A stretch of DNA of 64,000 nucleotides from Flavimobilis sp052324925 (GTDB taxonomy: Bacteria > Actinomycetota > Actinomycetes > Actinomycetales > Cellulomonadaceae): assembly GCA_052324925.1 (NCBI GenBank), contig JBQPRE010000001.1. One strand, given 5' to 3'. Under the pieces are notes generated by a model. That model saw nothing but the letters and a program-made list of their open reading frames with translations, searched no databases and was not told the DNA's origin. This document shows positions 16,141 through 24,413 of the stretch, piece after piece (position 1 is the first letter of the stretch; every line of letters starts with the position of its first letter). The position numbers were made by a program, and so were the translations under genes.

Positions 16141-16647
16141 ATGAACAAGCTCAAGACAGGCTTGGACAAGACGCTCGCGTGGTTCTGCGTCGTCCTGTTC
16201 GCAGTCCTCGTCCTCGACGTGGCCTGGCAGGTGTTCACCCGTGTCGTGCTCGACGACCCCTCCGGGTGGTCTGAAGAGCTCGCGAAGTACCTCTTCATCT
16301 GGCTCGGGCTCTTCGGGTCCGCCTTCGTCTTCGGGGAGCGTGGGCACATCTTCGTCGACTTCGCCGTCGCGAAGTTCCCCGATGCAGTCAAGCACTGGAT
16401 CGGCGTCCTCATGCAGGTTGCGATCCTCGCGTTCGCGTCGCTCGTCCTCGTCTACGGCGGCTACAAGATCTCCGTCCTTGCCTGGGACCAGAACCTCACA
16501 GGTCTGCCTGTCAACGTCGGATGGCTCTACACGGCGCTCCCGATCTCGGGCGTGCTCATCGTTTTCTACACCGTCTATCACCTGGTCGCGATCCTGCGGC
16601 ATGCCGAGTCCGGCATTGCTTCAGACGCCGAGCCGGACGTCCTGTAA
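16141..16647 (+). CDS. dctQ: TRAP transporter small permease, DctQ family
   Basis: A 168-residue protein with four transmembrane segments (about 12-35, 48-66, 85-108 and 130-150), the DctQ layout. Conserved features are WQVFTRVVLDDPSGWSEELAKYLFIWLGLFGSAFVFGERGHIFVDF. It pairs with the large permease to form the sodium-coupled channel. It lies 31 bp after dctP and 10 bp before dctM, with AAGGAACTCC before its ATG. Confidence 0.92.
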   Translation: MNKLKTGLDKTLAWFCVVLFAVLVLDVAWQVFTRVVLDDPSGWSEELAKYLFIWLGLFGSAFVFGERGHIFVDFAVAKFPDAVKHWIGVLMQVAILAFASLVLVYGGYKISVLAWDQNLTGLPVNVGWLYTALPISGVLIVFYTVYHLVAILRHAESGIASDAEPDVL

Positions 16648-16657
16648 GGAGGGCACG

Positions 16658-17965
16658 ATGCTTGACACCGCAGCTCTTGCAGGCCTGATCCTCGTCGTCG
16701 GCCTCGTCGTCCTGCTCCTGGCAGGCGCGCCCATCTCCGTCGCTGTCGGCCTCTCGTCGGCCTTCGCGATGGTCTCCGCTCTCGGCTTCGAAAACGGCAT
16801 GCTCACCTCGGCCCAGCAGATGTTCCGAGGCATCAACAACTTCTCGCTCCTCGCGATCCCGTTCTTCGTCCTCGCGGGCGTCATCATGAACAACGGCGGG
16901 ATAGCGCTCAAGCTCATCAACGCGGCCAAGGTGCTCGTCGGCCGCATGCCCGGGTCGCTCGCCCAGACCAACGTCGCTGCCAACGCGCTCTTCGGAGCCG
17001 TCTCCGGCTCCGCGGTCGCCGCAGTCGCGGCAGTCGGTTCGACGATGTCGCCCCTGCAGGCCAAGGAAGGCTACGACCGGAACTTCGCCGCAGCGACAAA
17101 CATCGCCTCGGCACCCTCCGGAATGCTCATCCCGCCGTCGAACCTCATGATCGTGTACTCGCTCGTCTCGAGCACGTCGATCGCCGCGATGTTCGTCGCC
17201 GGGTACATCCCCGGAATCCTGTGGGCCCTGGCGTGCATGGTCATCGTGTACATCTACGCCCGCAAGCGCCCCGAGCTCAAGCTCACCGAGCGCGTGGCCT
17301 GGGGCACGCGCGCCAAGATCATCGTCGACGCGATCCCGTCGCTCCTGCTCATCGTCGTCGTCATCGGCGGAATCCTCGGCGGCATCTTCACGCCGACCGA
17401 AGCGTCCTGCATCGCGGTCCTCTACGCGCTCGTGCTCTCGTTCATCTACCGGTCGATCAAGATCAAGGACCTCTTCCCGATCTTCCTCGACTCGGCACGG
17501 ACGACGGCGATCGTCATGTTCCTCATCGGCGTCAGCTCGGTCATGGGCTGGGTCATGAGCTTCGCGAAGATCCCGCAGCTCGTCGCAGAGGCGATGTTCA
17601 GCGTGAGCGAGAACCCCGTGATCCTCGTTCTGCTCATCCTCGTCCTGCTGCTCGTCATCGGGTGCTTCATGGACCCGACGCCCGCCGTGCTCATCTTCGT
17701 GCCGATCTTCATGCCGATCGTCACAAGCTTCGGGATGGACCCGATCCACTTCGGTCTCATCATGTGCTTCGCACTGAGCCTCGGAACGATCACACCACCG
17801 GTGGGACCCGTGCTCTTCGTCGGAGCCAAGGTCGCCAACCTGCGCATCGAAGACGTCATCAAACAACTGGTCCCGTACTTCCTCGCGCTCGTCGTCGTCC
17901 TCCTGCTTGTTGCCTTCATCCCGCAGCTCTCGCTGTGGCTCCCCACGCTCCTCGGTCTCGCCTGA
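16658..17965 (+). CDS. dctM: TRAP transporter large permease, DctM family
   Basis: A 435-residue, 12-segment DctM permease that carries the transport pathway. Typical motifs are LLAIPFFVLAGVIMNNGGI, FGAVSGSAVAAVAAVGSTM, IPPSNLMIVYSL, FTPTEASCIAVLYAL and GTITPPVGPVLFVGAKVAN. The ATG at 16658 follows TAAGGAGGGCACG, a strong Shine-Dalgarno; an open frame starting earlier overlaps dctQ and is not used. A 15-bp hairpin follows before kduI. Confidence 0.95.
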   Translation: MLDTAALAGLILVVGLVVLLLAGAPISVAVGLSSAFAMVSALGFENGMLTSAQQMFRGINNFSLLAIPFFVLAGVIMNNGGIALKLINAAKVLVGRMPGSLAQTNVAANALFGAVSGSAVAAVAAVGSTMSPLQAKEGYDRNFAAATNIASAPSGMLIPPSNLMIVYSLVSSTSIAAMFVAGYIPGILWALACMVIVYIYARKRPELKLTERVAWGTRAKIIVDAIPSLLLIVVVIGGILGGIFTPTEASCIAVLYALVLSFIYRSIKIKDLFPIFLDSARTTAIVMFLIGVSSVMGWVMSFAKIPQLVAEAMFSVSENPVILVLLILVLLLVIGCFMDPTPAVLIFVPIFMPIVTSFGMDPIHFGLIMCFALSLGTITPPVGPVLFVGAKVANLRIEDVIKQLVPYFLALVVVLLLVAFIPQLSLWLPTLLGLA

Positions 17966-17980
17966 CGTACCGCGGTGCAC

Positions 17981-18014
17981 CCTCCGTCACGCCCCGCACG
18001 GGGCGTGACGGAGG
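17981..18014 (+). terminator. Intra-operon hairpin between dctM and kduI
   Basis: A perfect 15-bp stem (CCTCCGTCACGCCCC against GGGGCGTGACGGAGG) with loop GCAC, followed by a smaller one at 18020-18034 (GGGCCT CGG AGGCCC). It probably ends part of the transcripts, giving more transporter than enzyme mRNA, or protects the 3' end of the dctPQM message. Confidence 0.6.
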
Positions 18015-18062
18015 ACCCCGGGCCTCGGAGGCCCGACTCCTCTCACGAGAAAAAGGACACTC

Positions 18063-18902
18063 ATGGAACAGCGGTACGCCACGAGCCCCGAGCACATCCC
18101 CGGCATGGACACCGACGAGCTTCGCTCCCGGTACCTCGTCGAGGACCTCTTCCGCGACGACGAGGTCGGCTCCGTCTACACCCACCACGACCGCGTCGTG
18201 CTCCTCGGCATCAGCCCCGTCACCCGGGCCATCGACCTGCCGACGTATGACGAGATCCGGTCCGACTACTTCCTCGAGCACCGCGAGGCCGGCATCGTCA
18301 ACGTCGGTGGCACCGGCACGATCACGGCCGACGGCGAGACGTACACGCTCGTCAAGGGCGCGTGCCTCTACCTCGGACGCGGCGTCAAGGACGTCACGTT
18401 CGCCTCGAGCGACGCCACTGGCGAGCACGGCGCCGCAGCGTTCTACGTCGTCTCGGCACCCGCCCACACGGCCTACCCGACGACGCTCGTCGAGCCCGGC
18501 CAGGGCACCGTGCGCGAGCTCGGTGACCAGGTGACGTCCAACCGGCGCACGCTCAACCAGTACATCCACGAGAACGGCGTCAAGTCCTGCCAGGTCGTCA
18601 TGGGTGTCACGCAGCTGCACCCGGGATCCATGTGGAACACGATGCCCGCGCACACGCACGACCGTCGCATGGAGGCCTACCTCTACTTCGACGTCCCCGC
18701 CGACGCCCGCGTCATCCACCTCATGGGCCGACCCGACGAGACGCGTCACCTCGTCGTCGGTGACCGGCAAGCGACGATTTCCCCGAGCTGGTCCGTCCAC
18801 TCCGGGGTCGGAACCGCCGCGTACTCGTTCGTCTGGGCCATGGCCGGAGAGAATCAGTCGTTCGATGACATGGACGGGTTCCCTGTCACCGAGATGCGCT
18901 GA
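18063..18902 (+). CDS. kduI: 5-dehydro-4-deoxy-D-glucuronate isomerase KduI
   Basis: A 279-residue cupin isomerase converting 5-keto-4-deoxyuronate (from unsaturated uronic acids of pectin or glycosaminoglycans) to 2,5-diketo-3-deoxygluconate. Zinc ligands are visible at His197, His199 and Glu204 (PAHTHDRRMEAY) and His246 (SWSVHSG), matching the known set of the family. Length is standard. AGAAAAAGGAC precedes the ATG. It is cotranscribed with the TRAP genes upstream and the regulator and kduD downstream. Confidence 0.96.
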   Translation: MEQRYATSPEHIPGMDTDELRSRYLVEDLFRDDEVGSVYTHHDRVVLLGISPVTRAIDLPTYDEIRSDYFLEHREAGIVNVGGTGTITADGETYTLVKGACLYLGRGVKDVTFASSDATGEHGAAAFYVVSAPAHTAYPTTLVEPGQGTVRELGDQVTSNRRTLNQYIHENGVKSCQVVMGVTQLHPGSMWNTMPAHTHDRRMEAYLYFDVPADARVIHLMGRPDETRHLVVGDRQATISPSWSVHSGVGTAAYSFVWAMAGENQSFDDMDGFPVTEMR

Positions 18903-18929
18903 CCTTCAACGACGTAGGAGACGACACCC

Positions 18930-19724
18930 ATGACCGAGACACTCGACACCGCTGTGGCGCCCATGGCGGCGTCCGCCGCGAGCGCGAGCGCAAGCGAGAA
19001 GACGCTGCTCGTCCTCGAGGCCGCACTGTCGCACTCACGGTTCACGGACGTCGTCGAGGCGACCGGGCTGGCGAAGGCCACCGTCCACCGGATCCTCGCG
19101 ACCCTCCAGGCGCGCGAGTTCATCCTGGTCGACGGTGACGGCCGCTTCCAGCCCGGTCCCAAGATCCTCTCGCTCGCCGGCCGCGCGCTCGAGAACCTCG
19201 ATATCTCTGCGATCGCGCGGGGACACATCGAGCGACTCGTCGCCGAGGCGCACTGCACGGTGCACCTGGGAGTTGCGGCCGGTGACGAGGTCGTCTACCT
19301 CATGCGCCAAGACTCAGACAAGCCGTACCGCATGCCCTCGCGCGTCGGCCACTCGATCCCCATGCACTCCTCGGGCATCGGGAAGGTCATTCTCAGCGGA
19401 CACTCCGACGACGAGCTCGCACGGTTCGTCACACGCGCGGGCCTCGAACGTCGCACCGCCCGCACCATCACGACGCTTGACGGTCTGCGCACCGAGATCG
19501 CGGACGTGCGCGCCAAGGGCTACGCCCGTGACCGCGAAGAGAACGTCCCCGGCGTCTCGTGCGTTGCCGCACCCGTGCGCGACCACACCGGAACCATCCG
19601 GTACGGACTGTCCATCTCCACCCTCGCTCTTGAACACACCGACGCCCAGATCGAGGCGATGGCACCCCTCGCCATCGCCACCGCGGACAAGATCTCCGCG
19701 GCGCTGGGCTACCAGCCGCGCTAG
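18930..19724 (+). CDS. IclR-family regulator, KdgR-like
   Basis: A 264-residue regulator. An Ala/Ser-rich start is followed by a winged helix (about 25-85, containing FTDVVEATGLAKATVHRILATLQ) and an IclR effector domain with HLGVAAGDEVVYLMRQDS, RVGHSIPMHSSGIGKVIL and REENVPGVSCVAAPVRDHTG. Position between kduI and kduD suggests that it senses a deoxy-ketogluconate, as KdgR does in enterobacteria. The TTCCG-N5-CGGAA sites before the operon and before the DUF4862 gene are likely targets; this assignment is inference. Confidence 0.85.
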   Translation: MTETLDTAVAPMAASAASASASEKTLLVLEAALSHSRFTDVVEATGLAKATVHRILATLQAREFILVDGDGRFQPGPKILSLAGRALENLDISAIARGHIERLVAEAHCTVHLGVAAGDEVVYLMRQDSDKPYRMPSRVGHSIPMHSSGIGKVILSGHSDDELARFVTRAGLERRTARTITTLDGLRTEIADVRAKGYARDREENVPGVSCVAAPVRDHTGTIRYGLSISTLALEHTDAQIEAMAPLAIATADKISAALGYQPR

Positions 19725-19765
19725 GTCCTCGGACCACGCGCAACCGATAGGAAGAAGCCCCCGCC

Positions 19766-20554
19766 ATGAGCACCACCCCCGCACTCGCCGCCCACCTTGC
19801 CGCACGCTTCTCGCTTGACGGCCTCACCGCGGTCGTCACCGGCGCCAACCGCGGCATCGGCCTCGGCATCGCGACTGCTCTTGCACAGGCTGGCGCCGAC
19901 ATCATCGGCGTCTCGGTGGAGATGCCCGACGGTGAGTCCGACGCCCGCACTGCCGTCGAGGCAGCAGGCCGGACGTTCACGCCGATCGAGGCGGACCTCG
20001 GTGACCGTGAGGCGCTCACCGCGCTTGCCGCCGACCTGCGCGCACGCGGGGTCGACATCCTCGTCAACAACGCGGGGATCATCCGTCGGACGCCCGCTGC
20101 TGAGCACTCCGACGCCGACTTCGACGCGGTCATGGACATCAACCTCCGCGCGACGTGGGTGCTGTGCCGTGAGGTGGGCGCGTCGATGCTCGAGCGCGGC
20201 TCGGGCCGCATCGTCAACATCGCGTCGATGCTCTCGTTCCAGGGCGGGATCAACGTGCCCGGCTACACGTCCGCCAAGTCGGCCGTCGCCGGCCTCACCA
20301 AGGCGCTCGCCAACGAGTGGGCGGGCCGCGGCGTCAACGTCAACGCTGTTGCTCCTGGCTACGTCGCCACCGACAACACCGCTCAGCTGCGCGCCGACGC
20401 GGACCGCTCGGCCTCGATCCTCGACCGCATCCCCGCGGGCCGCTGGGCGACGCCCGAGGACATCGCGGGTGCGATCCACTTCCTGTGCTCCGACGCCGCC
20501 TCCTACGTCCACGGGGCGATCGTGCCTGTGGACGGCGGCTGGCTCGCACGCTGA
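19766..20554 (+). CDS. kduD: 2-dehydro-3-deoxy-D-gluconate 5-dehydrogenase KduD (SDR)
   Basis: A 262-residue short-chain dehydrogenase. The cofactor motif is TGANRGIGLGIA (about 27-38), with NNAGIIRR, the catalytic Ser in NIASMLSFQGG and YTSAKSA for Tyr and Lys. The sequence SMLSFQGGINVPGYTSAKSAVAGLTKALANEW is characteristic of KduD. It interconverts 2,5-diketo-3-deoxygluconate and 2-keto-3-deoxygluconate, the step after KduI. RBS GATAGGAAG precedes the ATG. Confidence 0.9.
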   Translation: MSTTPALAAHLAARFSLDGLTAVVTGANRGIGLGIATALAQAGADIIGVSVEMPDGESDARTAVEAAGRTFTPIEADLGDREALTALAADLRARGVDILVNNAGIIRRTPAAEHSDADFDAVMDINLRATWVLCREVGASMLERGSGRIVNIASMLSFQGGINVPGYTSAKSAVAGLTKALANEWAGRGVNVNAVAPGYVATDNTAQLRADADRSASILDRIPAGRWATPEDIAGAIHFLCSDAASYVHGAIVPVDGGWLAR

Positions 20555-20571
20555 TCGGACGGCGACCCACC

Positions 20572-21582
20572 ATGCGCATCGTCACCACGGAGTGCGACCA
20601 CGACACCTTCGACGTCGAGCAGGCTGTCGCGGACGCGTCGGGCGCTGAGCTCGTCGTCGCCCAGGCGTTCGACGACGACACGCTCGTCGCCAACTGCATC
20701 GACGCCGACGCGGTCCTCGTGCAGTACGCACAGCTGACCGCCGACGTCATGGATCGGCTCCCGCGCCTGCGGGCGATCGGCCGCTACGGCGTCGGAGTCG
20801 ACTCTGTCGACGTCGCCGCGGCGACCGAGCGCGGCATCGCCGTGTGCAACGTGCCGGACTACGGGACCGAAGCGGTCTCCGACCACGCGATCGCGATGGC
20901 GCTCTCTGTCGCCCGCGGCATTCCGCGCCTCGACCGTGGTGTCCGCGCGGGGTCCTTCGACCTCGTCGCGGTGCGCCCGCTCTACCAGACACGCGAGCGT
21001 GTCTTCGGCGTCCTGGGCCTCGGCCGCATCGGCACCGCGACTGCACGCAAGGCAGCAGGCCTGGGGTATGAGGTCATCGGCTACGACTCGGCGGTGCCCG
21101 CGGGCGCGACGGAGCACCACGGCGTGCGCGTCGTGAGTCTCGACGAGCTGTTGCGTCGTTCGCAGGTGCTCTCTGTGCACACGCCGCTCACGGACGAGAC
21201 CCGCGGTCTGGTCGGCGCCGCCGAGATCGCGACCATGCGCTCGGACGCGATCATCGTCAACACCGCTCGCGGCGGAATCGTCGACAACGACGCGCTCGTT
21301 GCGGCACTGCGCGAAGGCCGCCTCGCGGGGGCGGGCATCGACTGCCACACGACCGAGCCGATCCCCGCTGAGGATGAGCTCACGACGTTCGACAACGTCG
21401 TGCTCACCCCTCACCTCGCGTGGTACTCCGAGGAGTCCTACGAAGAGCTCAAACGGCGCACGATCGCGAACGTCGCCGACGTCATCGCAGGGCGCATGCC
21501 GCGCGACATTCTCAACCCCGAGGTTCTGGGGGCGCCGGGCCGCAACCAGGCGTTCGTCCCCGGTGAAGGAGCAACACGATGA
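20572..21582 (+). CDS. D-2-hydroxyacid dehydrogenase (phosphoglycerate-dehydrogenase-like)
   Basis: A 336-residue NAD-dependent 2-hydroxyacid dehydrogenase. It has the Rossmann motif VLGLGRIGTATARKAAGLG, the catalytic Arg in NTARGGIVDNDAL, an acidic partner in the GIDCHTTEP region, and the catalytic histidine in TPHLAWYSEES. The ATG at 20572 lies 17 bp after kduD. The substrate is likely a sugar-acid derivative, but the sequence does not show which; the C-terminal-binding-protein/SerA-like branch is broad. The stop overlaps the next start (ATGA). Confidence 0.85.
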   Translation: MRIVTTECDHDTFDVEQAVADASGAELVVAQAFDDDTLVANCIDADAVLVQYAQLTADVMDRLPRLRAIGRYGVGVDSVDVAAATERGIAVCNVPDYGTEAVSDHAIAMALSVARGIPRLDRGVRAGSFDLVAVRPLYQTRERVFGVLGLGRIGTATARKAAGLGYEVIGYDSAVPAGATEHHGVRVVSLDELLRRSQVLSVHTPLTDETRGLVGAAEIATMRSDAIIVNTARGGIVDNDALVAALREGRLAGAGIDCHTTEPIPAEDELTTFDNVVLTPHLAWYSEESYEELKRRTIANVADVIAGRMPRDILNPEVLGAPGRNQAFVPGEGATR

Positions 21583-22613
21583 GCACGATGAGGGCCGCCG
21601 TGTGGACGGCAACCGACACGGCCGAGGTCCGCGACATCCCGCTGCCCGACGTCCCCGAGGGCTGGGCGCTCGTGAAGATGGCCTACAACGGCATCTGCGG
21701 AACCGATCTCGCGATCTACCACGGCAAGCACCCGCGCGCGCAGCACGGTCTCGTGCCCGGGCACGAGATGTCAGGCTGGATCGTCACGCCCGGCACGTCG
21801 GGCCTCGCCGAGGGCACGCTCGTCGTCGTCGAACCCCTCATCTCGTGCGGGGAGTGTCGCGCGTGCCGCACGGGCGCCGCACACGTGTGCAACCGCCTCG
21901 GCCTCTACGGAATCGACACCCCGGGCGGCATGGCCGAGTACGTCGCGCTGCCCCCACACACTCTCCACGCCGTCCCTGACGGCGTCGACGCGCGCCTCGC
22001 CGCGCTCGTCGAGCCGCTCGCGGTCGCCGTCCACGCGATCGCGCTGTCCGGCATGGAGCAGGGCGACACGGTCGCGGTGTTCGGCGCAGGCCCGATCGGC
22101 CTCCTCACGGCGCTCGTCGCACGCGCCGAGGGCGCGGGCCGCGTCGTCATCACCGAGCCGTCGCCGTGGCGACGGTCCGTCGCCGAATCCTTCGGGTTCG
22201 ACGTCGTGCCCGAGGGCTCGACGATGACGCAGACGCTTGCCGAGCTCACGGGCGGCGAGGGCGCGGACACGACGTTCGACTCGGCCGCGCACCCGTCGGT
22301 TGCTGCCGAGCTCACGGACGCGACGCGCGTCCTCGGACGCATCGTCGTCGTCGGTGTGTACAAGGAGCCGACGCCGCTCAACCTGCGCGACGTGTGCTTC
22401 AAGGAGCAGTCAGTCGTGGGTGTGCGCGTCTACACGACGCCCGACGTCACGCGGGCGATCGAGCTGCTCGCGTCGGGCGTCCTCGGCCTCGAGAAGTTCC
22501 CGACGGCCGCGTACGACCTCGCGGACGTCTCGGCGGCGTTCGACGCCGCGACCTCGGGCGCCGATGCGCTCAAGGTGCTCGTCACGCCTCTCACGGACGG
22601 AGCCGACCGATGA
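21579..22613 (+). CDS. Zinc-dependent alcohol dehydrogenase (sorbitol/threonine dehydrogenase-like)
   Basis: A 344-residue medium-chain dehydrogenase. The catalytic zinc site is represented by YNGICGTDLAIYHGKHP and PGHEMSGWI, the structural zinc by four cysteines in SCGECRACRTGAAHVC, and the NAD site by VFGAGPIGLLTALVAR. It starts in a 4-base overlap with the previous gene and ends in another with the next, so the three oxidoreductases are translationally coupled. It probably oxidises a polyol or aldonate entering the uronate pathway; this is inferred from context. Confidence 0.88.
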   Translation: MSTMRAAVWTATDTAEVRDIPLPDVPEGWALVKMAYNGICGTDLAIYHGKHPRAQHGLVPGHEMSGWIVTPGTSGLAEGTLVVVEPLISCGECRACRTGAAHVCNRLGLYGIDTPGGMAEYVALPPHTLHAVPDGVDARLAALVEPLAVAVHAIALSGMEQGDTVAVFGAGPIGLLTALVARAEGAGRVVITEPSPWRRSVAESFGFDVVPEGSTMTQTLAELTGGEGADTTFDSAAHPSVAAELTDATRVLGRIVVVGVYKEPTPLNLRDVCFKEQSVVGVRVYTTPDVTRAIELLASGVLGLEKFPTAAYDLADVSAAFDAATSGADALKVLVTPLTDGADR

Positions 22614-23365
22614 CCAGCCTCTTCTCGCTCGCGGACCGCACGGCGGTCGTCACCGGCGGCGGCCGCGGCCTGGGCCTCGGCATCTCGAAGGCACTGCTCG
22701 ACGCGGGCGCTGACGTCGTCGTCCTCTCGCGCGGCGGCGTGCCGGACGAGCTCACGGCCCACGCCGCGTCACTCGGCAGGGCTGTTCACCACTACGCGGT
22801 CGACCTTGGCGACATGGACGCGATCGAGGCCGTCGCGGCGGCCGTCCTCGCCGACCACACGGTTGACATTCTCGTCAACAACGCGGGCACGCAGGACCGC
22901 TACCCGGCGGTCGACTTCCCGATCGACGCGTTCGACGCCGTGCTCGACGTCAACATGCGCGCCGTCTTCCGCCTGTGCCAGCTCTTTGGCCGGCCGATGC
23001 TCGAGCGCGGCTACGGCAAGATCGTCAACGCCGCCTCGTTGCTCACGTTCCAGGGTGGGCTCAATGTCGTCGCGTATGCGGCGTCGAAGGGCGCCGTCGG
23101 GCAGATCACCAAGGCCCTGTGCAACGAGTGGTCGGGCAAGGGCGTCAACGTCAACGCGGTCGCGCCGGGGTACATGGCCACCGACATGAACGAGGCGCTC
23201 CTCGCGGACCCGGTGCGGCTCGAGCAGCTGTCGGTGCGCATCCCGGCGGGTCGCTGGGGCACGCCCGAGGACATGGGCGGCGCGGTGGTCTTCCTCGCCT
23301 CGCGCGCGTCGGACTACGTCCACGGTCAGACCCTCGCGGTCGACGGCGGCTGGCTGGCGCGTTAG
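22610..23365 (+). CDS. Short-chain dehydrogenase, second KduD-like paralogue
   Basis: A 251-residue SDR with TGGGRGLGLGISKALLDAGADVVVLSR, NNAGTQDRYP, NAASLLTFQGGLNVVAYAASKGAV and the C-terminal APGYMATDMNEALL and VDGGWLAR. It shares the LLTFQGG.N and ANEW/CNEWSGKGVNVNAVAPGY features with kduD in the same operon, so it is a paralogue with presumably a different stereochemical preference. It starts at the ATGA overlap at 22610. A double hairpin follows the stop, marking the end of the operon. Confidence 0.88.
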   Translation: MTSLFSLADRTAVVTGGGRGLGLGISKALLDAGADVVVLSRGGVPDELTAHAASLGRAVHHYAVDLGDMDAIEAVAAAVLADHTVDILVNNAGTQDRYPAVDFPIDAFDAVLDVNMRAVFRLCQLFGRPMLERGYGKIVNAASLLTFQGGLNVVAYAASKGAVGQITKALCNEWSGKGVNVNAVAPGYMATDMNEALLADPVRLEQLSVRIPAGRWGTPEDMGGAVVFLASRASDYVHGQTLAVDGGWLAR

Positions 23366-23405
23366 CCCCGTCCGCGAAACGGGGGCGCCCGGGACGCGGG
23401 GCGCC
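23366..23405 (+). terminator. Double hairpin ending the uronate operon
   Basis: CCCCGT/ACGGGG (23366-23384) followed immediately by GGCGCC/GGCGCC with a 10-nt loop (23384-23405). It directly abuts the last SDR stop codon. Confidence 0.6.
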
Positions 23406-23449
23406 GTTGGTCCCATGCGTGGCGGCGTCCTGGGTGGTGGTGTGGAGGG

Positions 23450-23857
23450 GTGGACCTCACGACACTCACGCGCCGGACGAACTCCGGCCTGCTCGATGAC
23501 CGCATCGCTCTCGCTGCCGCCCCCGACCTCGACGCGCGGATCTACGCGGAGCTCGCCCACGACCGCTCGACGCTCGTGCGCCACGTGCTCGCCGAGAACG
23601 ACGCCGTCCCGCGCGACGTCCTCGTCGAGCTCGTTGCCGGCGACCCCGACCTCGCGGATGTCGTCGCGCTGCGCCGCGAGGCGCCCGCAGCGCTCAAGGA
23701 GCCGCTGCCCGTCACCGAGCTGAGCCCCGAGGCGATCGACGTCTACAGCGCCGATCGCGGCGCGGACCCCGCGACGCGCGTCCGCCTCCAGGAGGCGCGC
23801 TCGACGTACGCGTCGGAGACGCTGGGAGAGGCATACCGGCGGCTCACCTCGCGCTGA
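23450..23857 (+). CDS. Small protein with leucine-rich-variant-like repeats
   Basis: A 135-residue acidic protein. Residues about 20-75 contain two copies of a pattern like that of LRV/HEAT-type repeats: PDLDARIYAELAHDRSTLVRH then AENDAVPRDVLVELVAGDPDLADVVALRREAP. The C-terminal half is charged and helical. The GTG start follows GGAGGGG. Such repeats generally mediate protein contact. It is not obviously linked to the operon upstream, from which it is separated by a terminator. Confidence 0.6.
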   Translation: MDLTTLTRRTNSGLLDDRIALAAAPDLDARIYAELAHDRSTLVRHVLAENDAVPRDVLVELVAGDPDLADVVALRREAPAALKEPLPVTELSPEAIDVYSADRGADPATRVRLQEARSTYASETLGEAYRRLTSR

Positions 23858-23925
23858 GCGTCGCTCGTCCGCGCCCCGGCTGCTAGTGTCGGCGCCCTCG
23901 CTCGGGACCAGAAGCTGAGGACGCC

Positions 23926-24399
23926 ATGACGACGCTCGAACCGCGCACCGGCCCGCGACTCCGCGGCTGGCGCGAGCATGCCCTCGATCTGCTGCAGCAC
24001 TTCGCGTCGCTCGTCGTCGCGTTCACGGTGGTCTACCTGGCGATCTCGGGAGGGGCGATCCTCGGTTCGGGATCGGCCGACGACGTGCTGGGAATCCTGC
24101 GGATGCTCCTCGTCCTGTCCGGCGTGACGCTCGTGGGGCACGGACTCGTCACGTGGGTGCGCAAGCGCGTGTCGATCGTCGTCTCGGCCGTCGTCACGTG
24201 GCTCGCCTACGTTGCCGCGATGTCGCTGCTCATGGTGGGAGCAGAGGGTGACGCGTTCCTAGCGAACGTGATGTTGTCGATGCTTGTGGCTGTGCCGATC
24301 GTTGCTTTGCAAATTGTTCTGCGTGCGTTCGTCCCTGTGTTCCAGACCCGGGCTGGGGGCGAGAGGGTTCGGCCGATCATGAGCTCGTCTAGCGGCTGA
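23926..24399 (+). CDS. Four-segment membrane protein, function unknown
   Basis: A 157-residue protein with four hydrophobic segments: about 25-47 (LLQHFASLVVAFTVVYLAISGGAIL), 53-75, 82-105 and 112-135. Soluble tails at both ends are basic, ending in a Ser-rich tail. ATG start, with CTGAGGACGCC upstream. It converges with the GntR gene, with stops only about 15 bp apart. The last 150 bp are noticeably less GC-rich than their surroundings. Not recognised. Confidence 0.65.
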   Translation: MTTLEPRTGPRLRGWREHALDLLQHFASLVVAFTVVYLAISGGAILGSGSADDVLGILRMLLVLSGVTLVGHGLVTWVRKRVSIVVSAVVTWLAYVAAMSLLMVGAEGDAFLANVMLSMLVAVPIVALQIVLRAFVPVFQTRAGGERVRPIMSSSSG

Positions 24400-24413
24400 C
24401 GGAACGACAACCC

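Noticed and set aside
14949..16412. A 487-codon minus-strand frame over dctP
   Set aside because: Antisense to a clear binding protein with lipoprotein signal; it also runs across the operator region.
16556..17980. A 474-codon acidic minus-strand frame
   Set aside because: Exactly antisense to dctM, a well-supported permease.
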